A stretch of 49,304 bases of DNA, from positions 1 to 49,304 of the forward strand of contig CAJXKL010000019.1 in NCBI GenBank assembly GCA_913055915.1, written 5' to 3'. This stretch comes from an uncultured Candidatus Nemicrothrix sp. Lineage in GTDB: Bacteria; Actinomycetota; Acidimicrobiia; Acidimicrobiales; MedAcidi-G1. Shown here one piece after another: positions 7,577-17,579 of the stretch. The number at the start of each line of letters is the position of its first letter. The first letter of the stretch is position 1. The notes beneath the pieces are model-generated. The model was not told the DNA's origin. It searched no databases and was given only the letters and a program-made list of their open reading frames with translations. A program made the translations under genes and the position numbers.

Positions 7577-8836
7577 TCAGCCGAGGCGACCGGCCAGCAG
7601 CACCATGAGTTCGGCGCCCAGTTTCTGGGCCTCGGCCTCGGTGACCCCGTAGAGGTCGGCCACGCGCCTCAGGACGGTGCGCTCCCTCTCCGTCCACGAA
7701 GATGTGACCGCCACGGTTCCCGACACGTCAGGCGTTCGCAGCGACGGCCTGGACACGTCAGAGGCTCGTCGATCCAGGCGGCTGAAGAAGTCAAGCGTGC
7801 GCACCCCGAAGCGCTGCATCCAGTCGGGTGACCTGCCGAGACGGTCGGCGGCTGCGACGAGGGCCTCGTGTTCGGCTTCGGTGTAGCCTGAGGAGACCTC
7901 GGCCCAACTGGCGTAGTCGGGGTCCACACACCCGACACCCGTGCCGGTACCGGTCATGGCCGGATCCACGAAGGGCTTTCGGAAACCAGATCCCGGATCG
8001 TCGGTGGTCAGGTAGCGGTCGATGCCCCTGGCCAGGGCGGCGGCCTCGGCGGCCTTGACCTCGGGGTCGGCCATCAGCCTGGCCTCGGGCGAGTGGGACA
8101 TGTAGAGGGCCTCGGTTATCACCGAGGTCACCTCAGGTGCCAAGCGCAACACCCCGTAGGCGTCCTCACCCGACACCTTCAGACGCGATGACGCCCCCTG
8201 GTGGACGGTGTCGACCCATGCGACCTCGTAGGCAGAGAAGGTCTCCTGGAGTTCCTCATAGAGGATTCCTGCGAGGCGCCTGGAATCGGGGCTGTTCACC
8301 TGGTGGAACGTCTCGGTGCCGGGGTCGTTCGATGGCCGTACAGCGCCACCGTTGTGGTGAATCGAGATGAAGACCCGCGGCGCTAGGGCTCTGGCAATAG
8401 CCGTGCGCTGGCGGATCGGCATGTGCAGGTCGGTCCGCCGGGTAAGCGTCACCGAGTATTCGAGCTCGGCCAGTGCCTGTTCGGTGAGCAGCGCCACCTC
8501 GAGGTTCAGGTCCCGTTCGTAGAGCCGGTTGGCACCAACCGAGCCTGTCTCGGGGCCACCATGGCCGGGGTCGATGACAATGTCGACCGTGTCGAGCCTG
8601 GTGCCGGCCATCAGGCGGATCTGGTTGGCACACGGCGTGCTCACAATCGGCGCAACCGGATGTTCCTCTACGACGGGAAAGGCGATGCCGTCCAACATGA
8701 CGACCCCCAGGGGCACAATGTCCTGGCCCGCAGCGCCGGCGCCATCGTCCGCAGAGGCACCGACCGTCGTGAGAGTCAGGACCAACATGGCTGCCAGTGG
8801 GAAGGGCCAGCAGCGTCGCCACATCAACGGGATCAC
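7577..8836 (-). CDS. Exported N-acetylmuramoyl-L-alanine amidase (Amidase_3)
   Basis: This 419-residue cell-wall hydrolase cleaves the bond between muramic acid and the stem peptide. Residues 1-30 form a signal peptide (basic start, hydrophobic core, VGASA end). The catalytic domain carries the zinc ligands and base of Amidase_3: His in IDPGHGG, Glu in YERDLNLE, His in SIHHNGG, and Glu in VITEALYMSH. A C-terminal helical region of about 120 residues beyond the domain is not recognised. ATG at codon 5 is an alternative start. It follows aceA on the same strand, with a strong hairpin in the gap, so it may be expressed separately. Confidence 0.9.
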   Translation of the reverse strand: MIPLMWRRCWPFPLAAMLVLTLTTVGASADDGAGAAGQDIVPLGVVMLDGIAFPVVEEHPVAPIVSTPCANQIRLMAGTRLDTVDIVIDPGHGGPETGSVGANRLYERDLNLEVALLTEQALAELEYSVTLTRRTDLHMPIRQRTAIARALAPRVFISIHHNGGAVRPSNDPGTETFHQVNSPDSRRLAGILYEELQETFSAYEVAWVDTVHQGASSRLKVSGEDAYGVLRLAPEVTSVITEALYMSHSPEARLMADPEVKAAEAAALARGIDRYLTTDDPGSGFRKPFVDPAMTGTGTGVGCVDPDYASWAEVSSGYTEAEHEALVAAADRLGRSPDWMQRFGVRTLDFFSRLDRRASDVSRPSLRTPDVSGTVAVTSSWTERERTVLRRVADLYGVTEAEAQKLGAELMVLLAGRLG

Positions 8837-8871
8837 GGCGTGACCGTAGAACAGGGACAGGCACCGCGTAA

Positions 8872-8897
8872 CGATCCCCGAAAGGTGTCGGGGATCG
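8872..8897 (-). terminator. Hairpin between aceA and the amidase gene
   Basis: CGATCCCCGA (8872-8881) and TCGGGGATCG (8888-8897) form a perfect 10-bp stem with a six-base loop. It lies after the aceA stop and before the amidase start, in the direction of transcription. No T-run follows, so it could be a non-canonical terminator, an mRNA-stabilising hairpin or an operator. Confidence 0.5.
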
Positions 8898-8944
8898 GCG
8901 CCTGAAAGCGTTCCAGCAGGACTACTACGGCAGGGCCGGCAGCC

Positions 8945-10231
8945 CTAGAATTGCTCCTCTTCGGTGGACCCGGTGATGGCCAGGGTCGACGCTGAACCAC
9001 CCGAGATGACGGTCGCCACCTGGTCGAAGTAGCCGGCACCCACCTCACGCTGGTGGCGGGTGGCGGTGTAGCCGTCGCCCTCCATGGAGAACTCGTTCTG
9101 TTGCAGTTCCACATAGGCGCTCATGTCGTTCTTCGAGTAGCCACGCGCCAGGTCGAAGGCCGATGCGTTCAGGGCGTGCCAACCGGCCAGGGTGATGAAC
9201 TGGAACTTGTAGCCCATGGCACCGAGCTCCTTCTGGAACGTGGCGATGGTGGCGTCGTCGAGAGCACCCTTCCAGTTGAACGACGGCGAGCAGTTGTAGG
9301 CCAGCATCTTGCCCGGATGCTCGGCGTGGATGGCATCGGCGAACTCCCGGGCCTGATCCAGGTCGGGGGTTCCCGTCTCACACCAGATGAGGTCGCAGTA
9401 GGGGGCGTAGGCGAGGCCCCTCACAATCGGTGTGGCCATTCCTGGTTCGGTGTCAAAGAACCCCTCGGCTGTGCGGCCGCCGGTCAGGAACGGACGGTCG
9501 CGTTCGTCGACATCGCTCGTTATGAGCGTCGCCGTCAGGGCGTCGGTGCGTGCAATCAGGATCGAAGGAACACCCAGCACGTCTGCAGCCAGGCGGGCCG
9601 CGGTGAGCGTACGAACGTGTTGCTGGGTCGGGATCAGGACCTTGCCACCCATGTGGCCGCACTTCTTCTCAGACGCCAATTGGTCCTCGAAGTGCACGCC
9701 CGCAGCCCCGGCACGCAGCATGCGCTTCATCAACTCGTAGACGTTCAGGGCGCCGCCGAAGCCGGCCTCGCCGTCTGCCACGATCGGAACTAGCCAGTCA
9801 CGCAGGACCTCACCGTCGTTTTCGTACCACTCGATCTGGTCGGCACGCCTGAGGGCGTTGTTGAGGCGTTCGACGAGGGCGGGCACCGAGTTGACCGGGT
9901 AGAGGCTCTGGTCCGGGTACACGTGGCCGGCGGTGTTGGCGTCACCGGCAACCTGCCAGCCGGAAAGGTAGAGGGCGGGAAGGCCACCCTTGACGTACTG
10001 GATGGCCTGGCCGCCGCTCATGGCCCCAAGTGCGTGCACGTAGTCCATGTCGTGCAGTTGCCCCCACAACTGCTCTGAACCGTGGCGGGCCAGCGAACAC
10101 GCTGGAAGGTAGGAGCCGCGGAGGCGCACCACGTCGGCTGCGCTGTAGTCGCGGGCCGTGCCCGCCCAGCGGGAGTTCTCGGCCCAGTCCTTCTCCAGGT
10201 CCTCGACCTGCTCCTGGAAGCTGTTACGCAT
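8945..10231 (-). CDS. aceA: Isocitrate lyase
   Basis: This 428-residue enzyme splits isocitrate to glyoxylate and succinate in the glyoxylate shunt, allowing growth on acetate and fatty acids. The signature [11 protein letters not shown] has KKCGH at residues 189-193, with Cys191 the catalytic base. The substrate and magnesium segments [17 protein letters not shown] and [10 protein letters not shown] are present. Length matches the prokaryotic enzyme. A purine-rich GGAAAGAGAG precedes ATG 10231. It lies 119 bases downstream of aceB on the same strand, so the two shunt enzymes probably share a transcript and the divergent RamB-like regulator. Confidence 0.97.
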   Translation of the reverse strand: MRNSFQEQVEDLEKDWAENSRWAGTARDYSAADVVRLRGSYLPACSLARHGSEQLWGQLHDMDYVHALGAMSGGQAIQYVKGGLPALYLSGWQVAGDANTAGHVYPDQSLYPVNSVPALVERLNNALRRADQIEWYENDGEVLRDWLVPIVADGEAGFGGALNVYELMKRMLRAGAAGVHFEDQLASEKKCGHMGGKVLIPTQQHVRTLTAARLAADVLGVPSILIARTDALTATLITSDVDERDRPFLTGGRTAEGFFDTEPGMATPIVRGLAYAPYCDLIWCETGTPDLDQAREFADAIHAEHPGKMLAYNCSPSFNWKGALDDATIATFQKELGAMGYKFQFITLAGWHALNASAFDLARGYSKNDMSAYVELQQNEFSMEGDGYTATRHQREVGAGYFDQVATVISGGSASTLAITGSTEEEQF

Positions 10232-10350
10232 CTGGTGCTCTCTTTCCTTTGGTCTGGTGCCCGGCCGGATGGCGGATCCTCAGTTGTTGTTCTTGTGGGA
10301 GATGGGTCGTTCTTGTCGGGGCTGGTCAGGGATGAACTGTGCGTGTCCCC

Positions 10351-11946
10351 TCAGTTGAGGAGCTGGTATGCGGGCAGGGTGAGGAACTCGATGAAATTGT
10401 CGGCAAGGACCACCAGTTCGAACACCTCGCGAGCCGAATCGAAGGGGAGGTCGGTGAAGGCCTCGGGCCCGAGGTCCTCGGCAATCACGGCGATCTGGGT
10501 GTCGATGACACCTCTCACGAGATCAGGTGTGATGGTGCGCCCATCCTCGAGTTCGGAGCCGTGTCGGATCCACTGCCAGACCTGGGCTCTGCTGATCTCG
10601 GCGGTGGCGGCGTCCTCCATGAGGTTGTTGATGGCGGCCGCACCGGCCCCTGCCAGCCATGAGGCCAGGTACCGGAGTCCCACATAGACGTTTGTGTCGA
10701 GGCCGCCGGCTGTGACGGCACCACCGGTTTGATCGACCGAGAGCAGGTCCTCGGCTGTCACCGACACATCCGAACGCTGTCGGCCGACCTGGTTCGCCTG
10801 ATCGGCGAGGACTGCGTCGAACTCGGCCTTGGCCACGGAGATCAGGTCAGGGTGTGCCACCCAGGTTCCGTCGCAACCGTCGGTTGCCTCGCGTCGCTTG
10901 TCCGCGGTCACCTGCGACAGGGCCACGGCGGTCACCTCGGGGTCGCGTCGGTTCGGGATGAACGCCGCCATGCCGCCGATGGCGTGAGCCCCACGCCTGT
11001 GACAGGTGGAGACCATCAACTCCGTGTAGGCCCTCATGAACGGAACTGTCATCGTCACGTCAGCGCGGTCGGGAAGCACGAACCCTGGGTCGTTTGCGAA
11101 CTTCTTGGCGACGCTGAATATGTAGTCCCAGCGCCCCGCATTCAGGCCTGCCGAGTGCTCCCTCAACTCGTAGAGGATCTCCTCCATCTCGAAGGCAGCC
11201 AGGATCGTCTCGATGAGCACCGTCGCCCTTACAGACCCCCTTGGAATGCCCATTGCATCCTGGGCGTGGCAGAACACGTCGTTCCAGAGGCGGGCCTCGA
11301 GGTAGCCCTCCAGTTTCGGGAGGTAGAAGTAGGGGCCAGTGCCACGGTCCAGGGCCTCACGTGCGTTGTGGAAGAAAGCCAGGCCGAAGTCAACGAGGCT
11401 GGCAGGGGCGGTACGGCCGTCGACAATGACGTGGGCCTCGTCGAGGTGCCATCCGCGGGGCCGGACCATGAGGGTGGCGATCTCGTCGTTGAGGTTGTAC
11501 TCCTTGTCTCCGGTGCTCAAGCTGAGGTGGTGCCGGGCCGCATCGCGCAGGTTCACCTGCCCTTCGACCACGTTGTCCCAGGTGGGGCTGGTGGAGTCCT
11601 CCAGGTCCGCCATGAACACCCGCGCTCCGGAGTTGAGGGCGTTGATCATCATCTTCCGGTCGGTCGGGCCGGTGATCTCGACCCGTCTGTCCAGCAGGTC
11701 CGGAGGCGGTGGGGCCACGCTCCATGAGCCGTTCCTGACGTCGGCGGTCTCCGGGAGGAAGTCGGGCCGTTGGCCGGAGTTCAGGCGGTCCTGGCGATGG
11801 CGTCGGTCCTCAAGCAGTTGGCCCCGTCGGGAGCCGAAGGTCCGGACCAGGTCGGCGATGAATGCGGTGGCTTCGGCGGTGAACACCTCGTCACGCCGGG
11901 GGTGGTCGCTGATCTGTACTCCGTCAAGAATTGGTGTGTCGCCCAC
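10351..11946 (-). CDS. aceB: Malate synthase A
   Basis: This 531-residue enzyme condenses glyoxylate with acetyl-CoA to malate, the second glyoxylate-shunt step. Family segments include [61 protein letters not shown] and GRWDYIFS. Length matches the A form (about 530) rather than the G form (about 720). It is the first gene of an aceB-aceA unit and is divergent from the RamB-like regulator across a 189-base region rich in repeats. ATG 11946 gives a normal N-terminus. Confidence 0.97.
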   Translation of the reverse strand: MGDTPILDGVQISDHPRRDEVFTAEATAFIADLVRTFGSRRGQLLEDRRHRQDRLNSGQRPDFLPETADVRNGSWSVAPPPPDLLDRRVEITGPTDRKMMINALNSGARVFMADLEDSTSPTWDNVVEGQVNLRDAARHHLSLSTGDKEYNLNDEIATLMVRPRGWHLDEAHVIVDGRTAPASLVDFGLAFFHNAREALDRGTGPYFYLPKLEGYLEARLWNDVFCHAQDAMGIPRGSVRATVLIETILAAFEMEEILYELREHSAGLNAGRWDYIFSVAKKFANDPGFVLPDRADVTMTVPFMRAYTELMVSTCHRRGAHAIGGMAAFIPNRRDPEVTAVALSQVTADKRREATDGCDGTWVAHPDLISVAKAEFDAVLADQANQVGRQRSDVSVTAEDLLSVDQTGGAVTAGGLDTNVYVGLRYLASWLAGAGAAAINNLMEDAATAEISRAQVWQWIRHGSELEDGRTITPDLVRGVIDTQIAVIAEDLGPEAFTDLPFDSAREVFELVVLADNFIEFLTLPAYQLLN

Positions 11947-11981
11947 GAAATAACCCCCCTACAAAGTCTCGTTGGCACGAG

Positions 11982-12082
11982 TATTCGCCAGTATTCGGAT
12001 AATGATCGACTCTGGGAGAGGTGAAGTTCGCTCCAGATATCCCTTAGCCAGAAGATCTGGAGATATTCCGCCTGTTCGGATA
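11982..12082. promoter_or_regulatory. Candidate operators between aceB and the RamB-like gene
   Basis: Two related direct elements occur: TATTCGCCAGTATTCGGATA (11982-12001) and TATTCCGCCTGTTCGGATA (12064-12082). Between them are inverted arms CTCCAGAT (12031-12038) and ATCTGGAG (12055-12062), overlapping a CCAGA-AGA-TCTGG palindrome at 12048-12060. In Corynebacterium RamB binds upstream of ace genes, though its published site differs from these. The elements are seen directly; their role as regulator sites is inferred. Confidence 0.5.
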
Positions 12083-12135
12083 CCGTGGACTTCGTCCCGG
12101 CAGGCGCACTGCCAGCCAGCCTTGGAGGGAAGAAG

Positions 12136-13614
12136 ATGCTCGAGACCAGACCTGATGTCGGCAACTACGACCCGGTGGTACTCGGCCACCGCCTGCGGCA
12201 CCAGCGACGCACCGCCGGACTGACCCTGGCTGAGTTGGGCGATCTGATCGGTCGACCAGCCTCCTACCTCTCCCAGGTTGAGAACGGCCGCGTCGAACCC
12301 AAGCTGGGTGTGCTGGCCGGGCTCGCCAGCGCACTCGAGTGCGCAACCGCAGACCTCCTCGATCCGACACCCCCGACCCGGCGGGCTGCCCTCGAAATCG
12401 ACCTCGAACGTCTCCAGACCGGCGACTGGAGAGCTGCCCTCGACCTGCCCGAGGTAAGGGCCGGAGCCCGCCTCGACGATGACGTCCTGGAGGCACTCGT
12501 CGGCCTATACGCGGCCCTGCCCGAGCTTGCCGTGACTAGAACAGGGCTTGCCAACCTGCAGGCCGGCGACCGTGCACGCAGCGCCAACCTGGCCCTGCGC
12601 ACCGAGATGCGGGCGAGGGACAACTACTTCGCAGGAATCGAAGAGGTGGCCGCAGAGGGCCTCGCCGCCGTCGGCTACGCCGGCGAGGGCCCACCATCAG
12701 AAAGGCACCTGACCGACCTCGCAACCCACTACGGGTTCACGGTCGAACGCGTCAAGGGCATGCCCAGGACAGCACGCTCTGTCACCGACACCCACCAACG
12801 CGTCATCTACATCCCACAGCGTGACGACCTGACCGTACGGGCAGCCAGATCGGTCATCCTCCAGACGCTCGGACACTTCGTGCTCGAACATGCCGAGACG
12901 ACCGACTTCGAGGGCTACCTCCGACAGCGCATCGAATCCAATTACTTCGCCGCCGCCGTGCTGGTTCCCGAAGAAGCAGCGCTTGGCTTTCTCGAGCCAG
13001 CCAAAGCAGACCACGACCTCTCCATCGAGGACCTCAAGGAGAGGTACTACGTGTCCTACGAAATGGCGGCACACAGGTTCACCAACCTTGCAACGGCCAA
13101 GCTGGACATACCGGTTCACTTCCTTCGAACCGATCCGGAGGGAACCATCACCAAGGCCTACGAAAACGACGGAATTGAGTTTCCGTGCGATCCCGACGGT
13201 GCCCTCGAAGGTGCCCGGTTGGGCAGACGGTGGGGCGCACGCCAGGCATGGGGCGGGTCCGAGATCCTCCACTACCAGTTCACGAACACCGAGGCCGGCG
13301 AGTTCTGGTGCGTCTCCTACATCGAAAACGCCACCGAGCGCACCCCGTACGCGGTCACCCTCGGGTGCCGTGCAGGCGACTCCAGGTGGTTCAGGGGAGG
13401 GGAGACCCTCAGGAGGGTCAGCGTCCGCAGCGACGACGACCTGGTTGATCCCGGCATTCTCGAACGTTGGGAGGGCGTCGCATGGCCCTCGGCTGCCGAA
13501 CGCAGCTTCGTGCTGGCGGCCCTTCCGCCGGCGAGCCAGGAGTTCACGCCGTTCCCCGGCATCGACCTCCTGAACGTCTACCGGTTCCTTGATCGCCAGA
13601 ACGGATCCGACTGA
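12136..13614 (+). CDS. RamB-like XRE-family regulator of acetate metabolism
   Basis: This 492-residue regulator has an N-terminal helix-turn-helix (about residues 15-75; LTLAELGDLIGRPASYLSQV then ENG), a central ImmA/IrrE (DUF955)-like domain and a C-terminal short-chain-acyl-responsive domain (DUF2083-like; FWCVSYIENA). RamB proteins control ace and related genes according to acetate or propionate state. The start is ATG 12136, which has GGAGGGA five bases upstream; an in-frame ATG at 12085 lacks one. The metalloprotease HExxH is not intact: the region reads LGHFVLEHAE, so a sensing rather than protease role is likely. Its position divergent from aceB strongly suggests that operon is its target. 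Confidence 0.85.
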   Translation: MLETRPDVGNYDPVVLGHRLRHQRRTAGLTLAELGDLIGRPASYLSQVENGRVEPKLGVLAGLASALECATADLLDPTPPTRRAALEIDLERLQTGDWRAALDLPEVRAGARLDDDVLEALVGLYAALPELAVTRTGLANLQAGDRARSANLALRTEMRARDNYFAGIEEVAAEGLAAVGYAGEGPPSERHLTDLATHYGFTVERVKGMPRTARSVTDTHQRVIYIPQRDDLTVRAARSVILQTLGHFVLEHAETTDFEGYLRQRIESNYFAAAVLVPEEAALGFLEPAKADHDLSIEDLKERYYVSYEMAAHRFTNLATAKLDIPVHFLRTDPEGTITKAYENDGIEFPCDPDGALEGARLGRRWGARQAWGGSEILHYQFTNTEAGEFWCVSYIENATERTPYAVTLGCRAGDSRWFRGGETLRRVSVRSDDDLVDPGILERWEGVAWPSAAERSFVLAALPPASQEFTPFPGIDLLNVYRFLDRQNGSD

Positions 13615-13626
13615 ACAGCCGCCGCG

Positions 13627-14511
13627 TCAGGACTTTGGAGAACCTTCGCCGGAAGCCGCCCGGCGGTGGACGTCGGCGATGAAGTCAGAGAGGTCCATCC
13701 GCCTTCCATCCCACACGGTCGCCGTGTGGGTGACGAAGCGGCTGCCGTCCCAGCAATGCAGCTGGTAGGCGGGCGGCTCGTCGACCGCCGATCCGCTCAT
13801 GGGGTCCAGTTCGAGGCCCAACTGGTTGCCGGTCGAGGGACACACCGAGACCAGCGTCGAGCCGATGGTCGTCTGGATGGGCCGGTGAATGTGGCCTGCG
13901 ACAAGGAGCTTCACCTGGGGATGGCGCTCCAGGACGTCTCTCAGGCGGTCGGCGCCATCGAGACCCGAGAGGTCCATGAACGTGAGGCCCGACCTGAACG
14001 GTGGAAAGTGTGTGAACACGAGCGTCGGCCTGTCGGGTTCCATCTGCAGCACGGCGTCGAGCCACTCCTCGTGCTCTTCGTGGAAACGGCCGTCGTGCCT
14101 GCCCGGGATGAGGGTGTCCAAGCCGACGAGGCGTACCGGATGGGCATCGACCACGTAGCTGCAGTGACCGTCAGCGAGCATGTCGGGAAGGTGGTCAGCG
14201 AAGGCCGTTCGGAAGGTGTCCCAGATGTCGTGATTGCCCGGAAGAGGCAGCAGCGGAATCTTCAGATCAGCCACAAGGTCCAGAAACATCGAGTACTGGA
14301 TCTCGGTGCCGTCGTCGGTCAGGTCACCTGTCGCCAGGATGACATCGGGCGCAGGGTTCAGGCCGTTCAGGTGCTCCACGACCCGGGCAAGGGTTTCAGA
14401 GGTGTCCACGAGTCCACCGAACATGCCGATGCTGTCACGGATGTGGCAGTCGGAGATCTGGGCGATCAGCACCGGAACGAGGATAGGGGAACCGGTCGGC
14501 AACCAGTCCAC
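13627..14511 (-). CDS. Calcineurin-like phosphodiesterase (CpdA/3',5'-cyclic nucleotide type)
   Basis: This is a metal-dependent phosphoesterase of 294 residues (about 281 if started internally). All metallophosphoesterase blocks are present in order: D-C-H near the N-terminus (QISDCHI), GDLTDDG, GNHDIWD, THFPPF and GHIHRP, together supplying the two-metal site. These match class III cyclic-nucleotide phosphodiesterases and related glycerophosphodiesterases; the substrate is not certain. The GTG at 14511 has no ribosome-binding site. The in-frame GTG at 14472 would give VLIAQISDCHI, the typical family N-terminus, and is a credible alternative. Its stop lies 12 bases from that of the convergent RamB-like gene. 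Confidence 0.85.
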   Translation of the reverse strand: MDWLPTGSPILVPVLIAQISDCHIRDSIGMFGGLVDTSETLARVVEHLNGLNPAPDVILATGDLTDDGTEIQYSMFLDLVADLKIPLLPLPGNHDIWDTFRTAFADHLPDMLADGHCSYVVDAHPVRLVGLDTLIPGRHDGRFHEEHEEWLDAVLQMEPDRPTLVFTHFPPFRSGLTFMDLSGLDGADRLRDVLERHPQVKLLVAGHIHRPIQTTIGSTLVSVCPSTGNQLGLELDPMSGSAVDEPPAYQLHCWDGSRFVTHTATVWDGRRMDLSDFIADVHRRAASGEGSPKS

Positions 14512-14539
14512 GACGACACCGGCAGCCGGTCCGGAAATG

Positions 14540-14611
14540 AGCGGGTGAAGGGAATCGAACCCTCATCATCAGCTTGGAAGGCTGAGGTTCTAGCCGTTGA
14601 ACTACACCCGC
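14540..14611 (-). tRNA. tRNA-Gly (anticodon TCC)
   Basis: Read on the minus strand, the acceptor strands GCGGGTG (14611-14605) and CACCCGC (14547-14541) pair fully, with U73 at 14540 as expected for tRNA-Gly. The anticodon stem TCAGC/GCTGA closes the loop CTTCCAA, which gives anticodon TCC. The T-arm loop is TTCGATT. CCA is not encoded. Confidence 0.95.
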
Positions 14612-14694
14612 GGCGGGCAAGAGCGTATCGGAGCCCGTCACCGGTGAGCCGCCAGGTGAACCGCCACGTAGCCTCCTTCCGGGAGGTGGCGCCA

Positions 14695-16059
14695 GTGGGG
14701 ATGCACGATTACGACGAGTCGACAGGCGAGCTGGCACGGTCGGTATTTGAGTACGCGCTCGACCGGATCCGCATGGAACCACCGATGGACGGGCCCGTGG
14801 GTGCCGACCAACTGGCTGAGGCTGTCGGACAGACGATTACCGAGGAGGGGCTGGGCGGGACGGCCGCCCTGGCGACCTTCACCGACCACCTGGCACCGGC
14901 CTGCATCTCTGTCGACCATCCCCGTTACATGGCCTGGGTTCCGTGCGCGCCCACCGACACCGCTGTCCTCTTCGACCTCATCGTGGGTGCATCCGCCCTG
15001 TCGGCAACCTGGTGGTTCGACGGATCCGGTGCGATCTACGCCGAGAACCAGGCCCTGAAATGGATATCCGACCTGGCGGGCATGCCGGAACAGGCTGGAG
15101 GGTGCTTCGTGCCCGGTGGGACCATGGGAAACCTCTCGGCCCTCGTTGCAGCCCGCGACGCCGCTATCAGGCGTCGTGGCGGTCCTGAAGCCAGGCCCGT
15201 CCGCTGGGCCGTCGTGGCATCAGAGGGCGCGCACGCCTCGGTCAGTTCAGCGGCACGGGTGATGGACGTCGACGTCCTGTTCGCCCCGACGGATTCGGAC
15301 AGAAGGCTCCGGGGCGGGGCAGTGGCCGATGCGGTTGCGGCACGACCCGAGGGGACCGAGGTGTTCGCCGTCGTCGCCACATCAGGAACAACCAACCTCG
15401 GGACAGTTGATGCCCTCGACGAGATTGCCTCTGTCGCAGCTGCCAACTCGCTCTGGTTCCACGTCGACGGTGCGTACGGCGGAGCCGGCCTTGCCGCAGC
15501 GTCGGTTCGCCACATGTTCAATGGAATCGAGCACTGCGATTCCCTGATCGTGGATCCACACAAGTGGCTGTTCGCTCCCTACGACTGTGCGGCGCTCGTG
15601 TATCGGGACCCCGCCGGGGCGAGGCTCGCACACACCCAACAGGCCGGATACCTCGATTCGATCAACGAGCGCAGCGACTGGAACCCCAGCGACTACGCGC
15701 ACCACCTGAGCCGCAGGCCTCGGGGGCTCCCGTTCTGGTTTTCACTCGCAGTCCACGGCACACGCGCCTACTCCGAGGCAGTCGAGAAGACCCTCGCCGT
15801 GACCCGTGCCGGTGCCGCTCTGATCGAGTCCACGCCCCACCTCGAGCTCGTTACGAAGCCGACCCTCTCGATCCTGGCCTTCTATCGCAATGGCTGGACC
15901 GTAGAGGAGTACGCGGCGTGGTCAGATTCACTTCTGGCAGAGGGATCGGCACTCGTCATGCCCACCACGGTCGACGGCGTCCCCGCCCTGCGGCTCTGTA
16001 TCGTCAACCCCCGGACGGGAATTGGTGACATAGCTGCGATTGTCGAGAGCCTGGCGTGA
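14695..16059 (+). CDS. PLP-dependent group II amino-acid decarboxylase
   Basis: This 454-residue enzyme of the aromatic-L-amino-acid/glutamate/histidine decarboxylase fold uses pyridoxal phosphate to remove the alpha-carboxyl group of an amino acid. The PLP lysine is in IVDPHKWLFAPYDC. FVPGGTMGNLSALVAAR, AVVASEGAHASVSSAARVM and WFHVDGAYGG are the cofactor-binding segments. GTG 14695 is chosen because GGAGGT (14682-14687) is seven bases upstream; ATG 14701 is the alternative. The frame stays open far upstream, but that part is antisense to the phosphodiesterase and is not coding. Whether it makes tyramine, tryptamine or another amine cannot be told. Confidence 0.9.
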   Translation: MGMHDYDESTGELARSVFEYALDRIRMEPPMDGPVGADQLAEAVGQTITEEGLGGTAALATFTDHLAPACISVDHPRYMAWVPCAPTDTAVLFDLIVGASALSATWWFDGSGAIYAENQALKWISDLAGMPEQAGGCFVPGGTMGNLSALVAARDAAIRRRGGPEARPVRWAVVASEGAHASVSSAARVMDVDVLFAPTDSDRRLRGGAVADAVAARPEGTEVFAVVATSGTTNLGTVDALDEIASVAAANSLWFHVDGAYGGAGLAAASVRHMFNGIEHCDSLIVDPHKWLFAPYDCAALVYRDPAGARLAHTQQAGYLDSINERSDWNPSDYAHHLSRRPRGLPFWFSLAVHGTRAYSEAVEKTLAVTRAGAALIESTPHLELVTKPTLSILAFYRNGWTVEEYAAWSDSLLAEGSALVMPTTVDGVPALRLCIVNPRTGIGDIAAIVESLA

Positions 16060-16145
16060 GCCAGCATCCTCACGTCGTCTACACCGCATCGGACGGATGA
16101 ATCACCGGCTTGGCGTGACCGGGAGGCCGCTACACTCCGGGCACT

Positions 16146-17579
16146 GTGGAGACGACAATGGAGACCCTGGACGGTGATCGGGTCAAGCTGACCGTGGCCG
16201 TCGACGCCGCCGAGTTCGACACAGCGGTCGACGCCGCCTTCAAGCGCCTGGCCAAGGAGATCAGGCTTCCCGGGTTCCGCCCCGGCAAGGCGCCACGCAA
16301 GATCCTTGAAGCCCGCATAGGTAGCGGAGCCGGTCGCCAGGAGGCCCTTCAGTCGGCTCTTCCCGACTATTATGGCAGGGCCGTCGCCGAACTCGAGGTC
16401 GATGTCATCGACTCGCCCGAGATCCAGATCACCGGTGGCGCCGAAGAAGGCGACCTCACGTTTGACGCCGTTGTCCCCGTGCGGCCCCGGCCATCGGTAG
16501 CCGGCCATGGTTCGCTGCGTGTCGAGATACCGACACCTGGTGCCACCGACGAAGATGTCGACAGCCAGGTGCAGATGCTTCGTAACCAGCAGTCCTCGCT
16601 CGAGACCGTAGATCGACCCGCCGCCGACGGAGACCAGGTCACCATTGACATCGACGGAACCCACGACGGCGAGGCCGTAGACGGGCTCACAACCACCGAC
16701 TACCTCTACGAGGTTGGTGCCGGGGCTGTCGTACCCGAGATCGACGACAACCTCAGAGGAGCCAGTACAGGCGACATCGTCGAGTTCGACGCCGACCACC
16801 CCGATGGCGAAGGTCTCCTCAGTTTCCGGATCGAGGTGAAAGAGGTCCAGGAGAAGATCCTCCCCGAGGTCGACGACGCATTTGCGGCAGCGGCCTCCGA
16901 GTTCAACACAGCCGGTGAATTGCTCGCCGACCTCCGCGAGCGTATTGACACAATGAAACAGAGCCAGGCCGGAATGCTCGTGAGGGACCGAACCGCACAG
17001 GCGGTAGCCGACCTTGTCGAGGTCGATATTCCCGAGGCACTCGTAGAGGCCGAGATCGACGGTCGCATTCGCGACATGGCCATGCGCCTCCACTCCCAGG
17101 GCCTCGAGTTCGAGCAATACCTTGAGGCCATCGGAACAGACGTGCCGTCTCTCCGAAACGAGTACCGGGATGCTGCCGAGGTGTCAGCAAGGGTCGATCT
17201 GGGGTTGCGGGCCGTGGCAGAGGCAGAGGCCCTTGACGCAGACCAGGAGGCCCTCGACAACTACCTCCAGGCACTTGCGGCACAGGCCGAGTCCGACGTT
17301 TCCACTGTCATCGAAATGCTCACCGGTTCCGGCCGCATGATCGAGGTCAGGGCCGATCTTCGCAAGCAGGCGGCGCTCGAGTGGTTGCTCGAGAGGGTCG
17401 AGATCGTCGACGAGGAAGGCAACGAGGTCGACCGGTCGATACTGGAAACTCCCGATCCGGTAGAGACAGCTACCGAAGCGGTCCACGACGAAGAGGCCGA
17501 AATGGGTGAAACTGATGCGTCTGAGGGCGCCGATGCCGAGGGCGAAGCGGCGGAAACAACCGAGGAGGAGGGCTTCTGA
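16146..17579 (+). CDS. tig: Trigger factor
   Basis: This 477-residue ribosome-associated chaperone and peptidyl-prolyl isomerase meets nascent chains at the exit tunnel. The N-terminal ribosome-docking signature GFRPGKAP is at residues 43-50, followed by the FKBP-like domain (about 155-235) and a long helical C-terminal domain. A strongly acidic tail of about 40 residues (many Glu, Ala and Thr) extends beyond the normal end. GTG 16146 gives the family-like N-terminus [18 protein letters not shown] 16158 is possible. The stop codon overlaps the clpP start by one base, so folding and proteolysis genes are translationally coupled. Confidence 0.97.
   Translation: METTMETLDGDRVKLTVAVDAAEFDTAVDAAFKRLAKEIRLPGFRPGKAPRKILEARIGSGAGRQEALQSALPDYYGRAVAELEVDVIDSPEIQITGGAEEGDLTFDAVVPVRPRPSVAGHGSLRVEIPTPGATDEDVDSQVQMLRNQQSSLETVDRPAADGDQVTIDIDGTHDGEAVDGLTTTDYLYEVGAGAVVPEIDDNLRGASTGDIVEFDADHPDGEGLLSFRIEVKEVQEKILPEVDDAFAAAASEFNTAGELLADLRERIDTMKQSQAGMLVRDRTAQAVADLVEVDIPEALVEAEIDGRIRDMAMRLHSQGLEFEQYLEAIGTDVPSLRNEYRDAAEVSARVDLGLRAVAEAEALDADQEALDNYLQALAAQAESDVSTVIEMLTGSGRMIEVRADLRKQAALEWLLERVEIVDEEGNEVDRSILETPDPVETATEAVHDEEAEMGETDASEGADAEGEAAETTEEEGF

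Noticed and set aside
13666-14694. N-terminal extension of the decarboxylase back to 13666
   Set aside because: It runs antisense through the phosphodiesterase and the tRNA-Gly gene. GTG 14695 has a good ribosome-binding site and starts the conserved domain.
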